DNA of 15,687 nucleotides from Byssochlamys sp. IMV 00236 (Eukaryota > Ascomycota > Eurotiomycetes > Eurotiales > Thermoascaceae), in assembly GCA_001931875.2 (NCBI GenBank), contig MSJH02000379.1:1-15687 (forward strand). Direction: 5' to 3'. The position numbers and the translations under genes were made by a program. The notes beneath the pieces were generated by a model that was given only the letters and a program-made list of their open reading frames with translations, was not told the DNA's origin and searched no databases. Within the stretch, counting starts at the first letter, position 1; each line of letters begins with the position of its first letter. Of the stretch, positions 11,341 to 15,687 are shown one piece after another.

Positions 11341-11733
11341 AAGCACTGTTCTCCTAGTGGGGTTTAGAAATTTACTACTAGTAACAATAATGCGCAACGG
11401 AACGACATGTTAGTAAAAGCTAGGAAGTACTTCCTAGCTTTTTACTTATACCGACAATTTCTTCACGAAAAGGACGCTACAAGGCATCCTTCACTCGTTG
11501 GTGTTTCCTCTTTTGCAAGACAGCACGCTCAAGCAGGTACTACTTTATACAAAAGCACCCAGAGTATGTGCGTTCTCGGACGAAACTTGTACTTGATAAT
11601 ACACCAGTTTGGAGACCAAGTTGAAACACTTTTTAAGCCCCTCTTTGCTACAATGTAATCTGAAAGCTACATCTATAGCGTATATAGAGCATGCATTTCA
11701 ATAAAGTACCTTAAAAAGATGTTACACATGATA
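11341..11733. other. Unassigned stretch between element remnants
   Basis: Apart from the palindrome listed separately, it holds an 83-codon open stretch (11407-11658, plus strand) that starts next to the palindrome, reads partly through it and has no recognisable motif. I do not support it as a gene. Its mixed composition suggests more transposon debris. Confidence 0.35.
11415..11442. repeat. 28-bp perfect palindrome
   Basis: The half-site AAAAGCTAGGAAGT is followed directly by its exact reverse complement, with the axis between 11428 and 11429 and no loop. With one bulged T the symmetry extends a few bases further (AGT...ACT). It lies about 75 bp after the TnpB/Fanzor-like RuvC-III motif. 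Confidence 0.9.
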
Positions 11734-11770
11734 CAGTCCGGCTGGTGGACATTGTCGGTTAATGCAAAAA
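11734..11770. repeat. Possible terminal repeat of the Tc1/mariner-type element
   Basis: TA-CAGTCCGGCTGGTGGACA at 11732-11751 has the TA-CAGT form common at Tc1/mariner ends, is much more GC-rich than its surroundings and lies about 210 bp beyond the transposase stop codon. No partner end is visible in the window, so this is a weak call. Confidence 0.3.
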
Positions 11771-11942
11771 CAGATTACCGGTCAAACATGAATAAAACAT
11801 AATAAGAGGAAAAGATGCTTCTAGGTTTAATTCATAGCGCTTAACCATGTTTCAATTAATAGAATCATATAGTGTTTCGGTTCTCGTGACATTTCAGTTG
11901 ATTTATAGTTAGAATTAGTAGATGTTTATTCAATGAAAAGCT

Positions 11943-12254
11943 TTAGAATGGAGTTCGTTTATAGCAATTTATAATCTGACGTTTGGAATGAAGGCAAAAG
12001 CTATAAAGATCACTAAAACGAACGTCATTACATGCATCACCAATTCTAGAAGACAATGTCTCTTCTTTCATCAAGCGATGGCGCTTCATTTTTCCTTTCA
12101 CTAAAGCCCAAAGCTGTTCAACAGGGTTTAGTTCAGGCGAGTAAGGGGAGAGATACATTACTCCATAACCTCCAACTTCAATTTTTCGAATCATCGGCTT
12201 CGAATTATGGATACCAGCATTACTCATCACCACAAAATTACCCTTCAAAGATTC
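11943..12254 (-). pseudogene. C-terminal fragment of a Tc1/mariner (IS630-type DDE) transposase
   Basis: About 103 residues from ESLKGNFVVM to RTPF-stop. The pattern LKGNFVVM-x-NAxIH, then YLSPYSPELNPVEQLWALVKGK, is the end of a DDE_3 catalytic domain; Glu of NPVEQ (codon 12119-12117) is the third acidic residue. The second acidic residue, normally Asp in MDNAPIH, is Ser here (AGT, 12224-12222), so even the surviving part is catalytically dead. The N-terminal DNA-binding domain and the first Asp are missing. The similarity stops at 12254, exactly where the 32-bp tandem repeats begin. The open frame continues into the repeats, but those residues are repeat-encoded and not transposase. Confidence 0.8.
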
Positions 12255-12255
12255 A

Positions 12256-12413
12256 TTTTGTGAACATTTTGTGAGTGGTCGGGTCCATTTCATGAACACT
12301 TTGTGAGTGGTCGGGCCCATTTCATGAACACTTTGTATGGTCGGACCCATTTCATGAACACTTTGTGAGTGGTCGGCTCCTTTTCATGCGCACTTTGTTT
12401 GTGGTCAGGTCCT
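12256..12413. repeat. Five tandem 32-bp repeats at the tip of the left inverted-repeat arm
   Basis: Units at 12256-12287, 12288-12319, 12320-12349 (30 bp, 2-bp deletion), 12350-12381 and 12382-12413 share TTTCATGAACACTTTG then TGGTCGG then C/T-C-C-A/T. The outer units (first and last) are the most diverged. The same block starts on the opposite strand at 15620 and runs out of the window. Such subterminal arrays commonly mark transposon ends and can bind the element's own DNA-binding protein; that role is inference. Confidence 0.85.
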
Positions 12414-13048
12414 TTTTGTGAGTGTTTTTTGTGAGGTGGCGTTTTTTGTTTTGTTTTTGTTTTGTTGAACTTGTGACAATGTCTGATGAATCTGAAGAGT
12501 TTTGTCCTAAATGCCCTGGAAAGAAGATTGCCAACAAAGGTTCCTTAAAACAGCACAATTATGAATATCACTGCAACAAATGTACAATTTCAGTCTCAGA
12601 TGAAGGTTTGTTAGCATGTTCAGATTTCTGTAGGAAAAACTAAACTTTGTTTTATTTCTAGATCAAACAACAAAGATAACCATTACAAGAGAAAACAATG
12701 AAAAACATTGTCCTGCATGTAAGGAATCCTTTTTCAAGCAGACAAAATTTAAAAACACATTTGAACAAATCCAAATGCAAAAAAACTTTGTTTGTGGAGA
12801 CTGCTGAACAAAATCATATTACAAAACGGGATTATGGCTCAGCCGTTCTTAATGCATGTGGTGGAATACAGTTTGAAAAAAATCATCAACAACAGATCTT
12901 GAAAATTGCGAAAGCTGTAAATCTCAAACCTTTATCATTGATCAATGACAAAGGGGTAGAACAAAATGTCTTTGTGGCTGAAGAGCATATCCATGAAATA
13001 TGTAGCAATAAAATTGATAGCATCCAACCTGTTCCAAAAAAACAAAAA
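12346..13048 (+). repeat. Left arm of a 703-bp inverted repeat
   Basis: Every position x in this arm corresponds to 28033-x on the other strand, without an insertion or deletion; I checked this at the outer end, at both gene starts, at both reading-frame ends and at the inner end. I found no mismatch in the stretches compared, and the encoded peptides are identical. The match ends at 13048 in CAAAAA. The arm continues leftward to about 12256 if the partner outside the window is complete. It contains the tandem repeats, the start codon, an intron and the two zinc-finger segments. Confidence 0.92.
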
Positions 13049-14134
13049 GTTGAAGAAAACCCATCAGTGTGGCTCAATATTCTATTGTCTGACATTCTAT
13101 CCAAAGAAGCATATCCAAAGCTCTTCAAGGAAGAAAATTTTATGAAGTTGAACGAAGAAATGGCAAAACTTTTGAACACAGACTGAAATACAAAACCCCA
13201 TTTTCGATATGCTTGTTCAACCCTGATGGCAGGAATGATAATTGTACATGGAAAAAAAGTAATAATTATTAATTGTCTAGAAGTGTATGGTAGAACAAAA
13301 TCCCTAGATGCTCACCGCGAAAATTTTACAATTAAAAAAGGTCGATTACCCTCATCATCTGTTCTATTAATAAATAATGGATGCAATAACGTATTCGTTA
13401 CAACAATTGTGAATAACCATGGGGAGAAGTTGATCATTGGCACAAAAACCTTCAATGCGCTATCAACTTCAAGTTTTAGATTAGATGCTCAAAAAAAAAC
13501 CTGATGTGGGGCCTACCACTTTACAATTTTCAGCCCCCAACGCCTTAACATCAAATGAAATTAAAATTTTTATCAACAAAAGATCATGGGAACACGCCAA
13601 TAAAATAAGTCTTGATCCAATGAATAAGGGTATTCACAGTTATGACAATTTATATCAACTCAGACAAGTACAGTCAAAATTTGACCACCTATCAACATAT
13701 TGTAGATGTAGAGCAGCACCAGAGGTCACCGATGGTCACATTTACCAACCCTACACCATTTTTACTTTGGCAGATTGTGACAATTGTAACGAGGCTACTG
13801 ATGGTAGAATAGCCTCATTGTTATTTCGGACAATTGCATTGGGTATTTTTGAAGAAGATCGTGCTGCTGAAGAAATTACTGGCTCCCTAAAAAAAAAACG
13901 TTTGTACAGAGTTTGTTTAGAAAATGCAACAATCCCAACTCCAGAACTGCAGAAATTTTAAAACTAATCATCAACTTATACTCAGAAAATGTAAAGACAA
14001 TTCAAATACTTGAAAATAAGCAGCTGAATACGCAATTAGAATCACTTGCTTTGCAAATTGCTCCCTATATCACACACGCAAACCAACATATGCCTGATTC
14101 AATCTGCCAAGTGTTTTCCAATTCAAATTTGTAA
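12479..14134 (+). pseudogene. Unrecognised two-zinc-finger gene of the inverted-repeat element, frameshifted
   Basis: The gene starts MSDESEEFCPKCPGKK at 12479. A 56-bp intron (12606-12661) joins it to a segment with HCPACKESF, then RQNLKTHLNKSKCKK, a C2H2-like finger (CxxC...H...C). The frame must change at a T5 run (12730-12734) to stay on the finger and follow 12735-13183. A further frame excursion with a TGA at 13184 seems needed at about 13165-13275 (coding-like HRLKYKTPFSICLFNPDG in the other frame). More shifts fall at A9 (13491-13499) and A10 (13889-13898). The whole would be about 510 residues. Later parts include CRCRAAPE, LADCDNCNEATDGR and a helical C-terminus ending DSICQVFSNSNL. 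I do not recognise the family and see no DDE, tyrosine recombinase or reverse transcriptase motif. It is probably the element's own, now broken, gene. Confidence 0.6.
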
Positions 14135-14984
14135 TTCAAAACAACTTATTTATAACGTTTTATTCATTGAATATGATATCCTTTAAGTTTTACCTTTTCA
14201 TAAAATTCATGCAAAAAAAAAAATATCCTATCGTCTTGTTTTTTAATACCTTAATCTGTTGATATAAAATACAAAGCTCGCAAAGGATTCTCAAGAACCT
14301 TTGCAAGTTAATTGGGTGAATTAGGACGGTGTCATCAAAGTGGGATACACAATGATATCAATAATTGACCACAGAGAAATTACTGGTAAGAGATTTGTCG
14401 TATCATATAATGTACATTGTCATATGAAAGCGTCTAAAATTGGAGTTATAATTTTCAAGTGATTTCGTTTTTAAAGAACATCAAACTATCTCGATAAGAA
14501 ATAATCGTAACAACAACATTATAATGAAATAACCCTTATCCATTATACGTCAGCAACAGCTGGATGCATGAAAAGATTACCATAATTGACTGAAAACGAA
14601 TAAAGACCAACAATACCAAGGAGCTGATACTTTTTGGTTGGGTATATAAAAAGATATAAAACTTTTGTTTATAAAAATATAAGTTTTTAATCTTTTTTTA
14701 GTTTTGGTAGTTGCACTTTATTATACATTATTATGATAGAAACTTTAGAAGAAAGAGAATTTCCATTGATGATCCTAAATCAATGGACGTCTGGCTTACA
14801 AATCTCTTTTCGTGTCATAATTCAAATGTTAACATTTGCAGGAACCAAAAGAAAACGAGGTTTCTGAATTAAGGAAGTTCCTTTAAATCACTGCTCAAAA
14901 CACAGTTCATTCACTTTAAAATTTTTTATCAGATTTTTATTCTGGCGTGTTACTTTTTTCACTGTTTAAACTTCTTAAGACTTT
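14135..14984. other. AT-rich spacer between the two inverted copies
   Basis: 850 bp of single-copy sequence. It holds an interrupted palindrome at 14280-14304 (GCAAAGG...CCTTTGC), a TATA-like GTATATAAAAAG near 14640-14652, a 44-codon ORF at 14733-14867, and a 9-bp inverted repeat at 14762-14770/14779-14787. It could be the 3' part of the left element, older host sequence or another relic. No gene is firmly supported. Confidence 0.45.
14733..14867 (+). other. Possible small ORF (44 codons) behind a TATA-like element
   Basis: ATG to TGA without introns, starting MIETLEEREFPL and ending GTKRKRGF with a basic cluster. A TATA-like sequence lies about 85 bp upstream. TTTGCAG at 14836-14840 inside it could also be a 3' splice site, making it two exons of something else. 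No family recognised; may be non-coding. Confidence 0.2.
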
Positions 14985-15687
14985 TTTTTGTTTTTTTGGA
15001 ACAGGTTGGATGCTATCAATTTTATTGCTACATATTTCATGGATATGCTCTTCAGCCACAAAGACATTTTGTTCTACCCCTTTGTCATTGATCAATGATA
15101 AAGGTTTGAGATTTACAGCTTTCGCAATTTTCAAGATCTGTTGTTGATGATTTTTTTCAAACTGTATTCCACCACATGCATTAAGAACGGCTGAGCCATA
15201 ATCCCGTTTTGTAATATGATTTTGTTCAGCAGTCTCCACAAACAAAGTTTTTTTGCATTTGGATTTGTTCAAATGTGTTTTTAAATTTTGTCTGCTTGAA
15301 AAAGGATTCCTTACATGCAGGACAATGTTTTTCATTGTTTTCTCTTGTAATGGTTATCTTTGTTGTTTGATCTAGAAATAAAACAAAGTTTAGTTTTTCC
15401 TACAGAAATCTGAACATGCTAACAAACCTTCATCTGAGACTGAAATTGTACATTTGTTGCAGTGATATTCATAATTGTGCTGTTTTAAGGAACCTTTGTT
15501 GGCAATCTTCTTTCCAGGGCATTTAGGACAAAACTCTTCAGATTCATCAGACATTGTCACAAGTTCAACAAAACAAAAACAAAACAAAAAACGCCACCTC
15601 ACAAAAAACACTCACAAAAAGGACCTGACCACAAACAAAGTGCGCATGAAAAGGAGCCGACCACTCACAAAGTGTTCATGAAATGGG
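14985..15687 (-). repeat. Right arm of the 703-bp inverted repeat (runs off the window)
   Basis: Reverse complement of 12346-13048. It carries the zinc-finger gene start on the minus strand (ATG 15554-15552), the same intron, the same T5 frameshift site and the same peptides up to VPKKQK. The homology breaks in an A-run (right copy CAAAAAAAAG, left copy CAAAAAG). The window ends inside the tandem repeats, so about 90 further bp of the arm and the flank are unseen. Confidence 0.92.
15000..15554 (-). pseudogene. Truncated inverted copy of the zinc-finger gene
   Basis: Same start, intron (15427-15372) and finger region as the left copy, but cut after about 170 residues. Past the break at 14985 the frame runs into unrelated sequence and stops at 14937 (KVLRSLNSEKSNTPE). 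It shares the T5 frameshift, so it was copied from, or homogenised with, an already broken gene. Transcription from this copy would run toward the left copy. Confidence 0.7.

Noticed and set aside
11407..11658. 83-codon plus-strand ORF
   Set aside because: Begins next to and reads through the palindrome, with no motif or clear coding bias.
12255..12350. N-terminal extension of the transposase fragment
   Set aside because: The residues come from reading the 32-bp repeats and show no transposase similarity.
12256..12413. CRISPR-like array of 32-bp repeats
   Set aside because: The units are directly adjacent with no unique spacers, and the genome is eukaryotic. It is a simple tandem repeat.
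12352..12558. 68-codon ORF on the minus strand, repeated at 15475-15681 on the plus strand
   Set aside because: Antisense to the start of the zinc-finger gene and partly made of the tandem repeats. It exists twice only because the arms are duplicated.
14733..14867. Second gene of the inverted-repeat element
   Set aside because: The ORF is short, unrecognised and may contain a splice site; kept only as a low-confidence feature.

Overview
This is a eukaryotic, very probably fungal, window, best matching an early-diverging Mucoromycota (Mucorales-like) genome. Genes are cut by many short introns (about 48-66 bp, GT...AG, often with a CTAAY-like branch site). Spacers are AT-rich, coding sequence is much less so, and the gene content and transposon types fit that lineage. 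The window starts in an intron with a 32-bp A-run and stops inside a repeat, so it may be a whole short-read contig broken at repeats at both ends. Splice models were built by eye from reading frame, splice sites and family motifs.

Left part, 1-9942 (ordinary, densely packed, intact): (1) a 5'-truncated Ded1/DDX3-type DEAD-box RNA helicase with three RanBP2-type zinc fingers and a Gly-Trp-rich tail (+, 51-2456); (2) mitochondrial ribosomal protein uL4m (-, 2619-3479), convergent with it; (3) a NASP/Sim3/Hif1-type histone H3 chaperone (-, 3617-4821); (4) riboflavin kinase FMN1 (+, 5470-6156), divergent from NASP over a shared 648-bp promoter; (5) a GH31 protein closest to sulfoquinovosidases (+, 6360-9117), lacking the general acid/base Asp; (6) an intronless GPR1/FUN34/YaaH (AceTr) membrane protein (-, 9277-9942). 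No pathway obviously links them. They look like ordinary neighbours, not an operon or cluster.

Right part, 9943-15687 (mobile-element territory): a gene-poor stretch, then the 3' end of a TnpB/Fanzor-like (RuvC plus zinc ribbon) gene (+, about 11061-11340), a 28-bp perfect palindrome (11415-11442), and the C-terminal piece of a Tc1/mariner-type DDE transposase (-, 11943-12254). That piece is cut off exactly where an array of 32-bp tandem repeats begins. The array opens one arm of a very long inverted repeat: 12346-13048 pairs with 15687-14985, 703 bp, no indels and no mismatch found where I compared them. Each arm carries the repeats and the 5' part of an unrecognised two-zinc-finger gene. 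The left copy continues inward to 14134 but is broken by several homopolymer-associated frameshifts. The right copy is truncated in an A-run. An 850-bp spacer with a TATA-like element and a 44-codon ORF lies between them.

The most interesting items are the near-identical inverted arms around a decayed unknown zinc-finger gene nested in a transposase, the GH31 protein with an Arg in place of the catalytic acid/base, and the helicase with RanBP2 fingers and a GW-rich tail.
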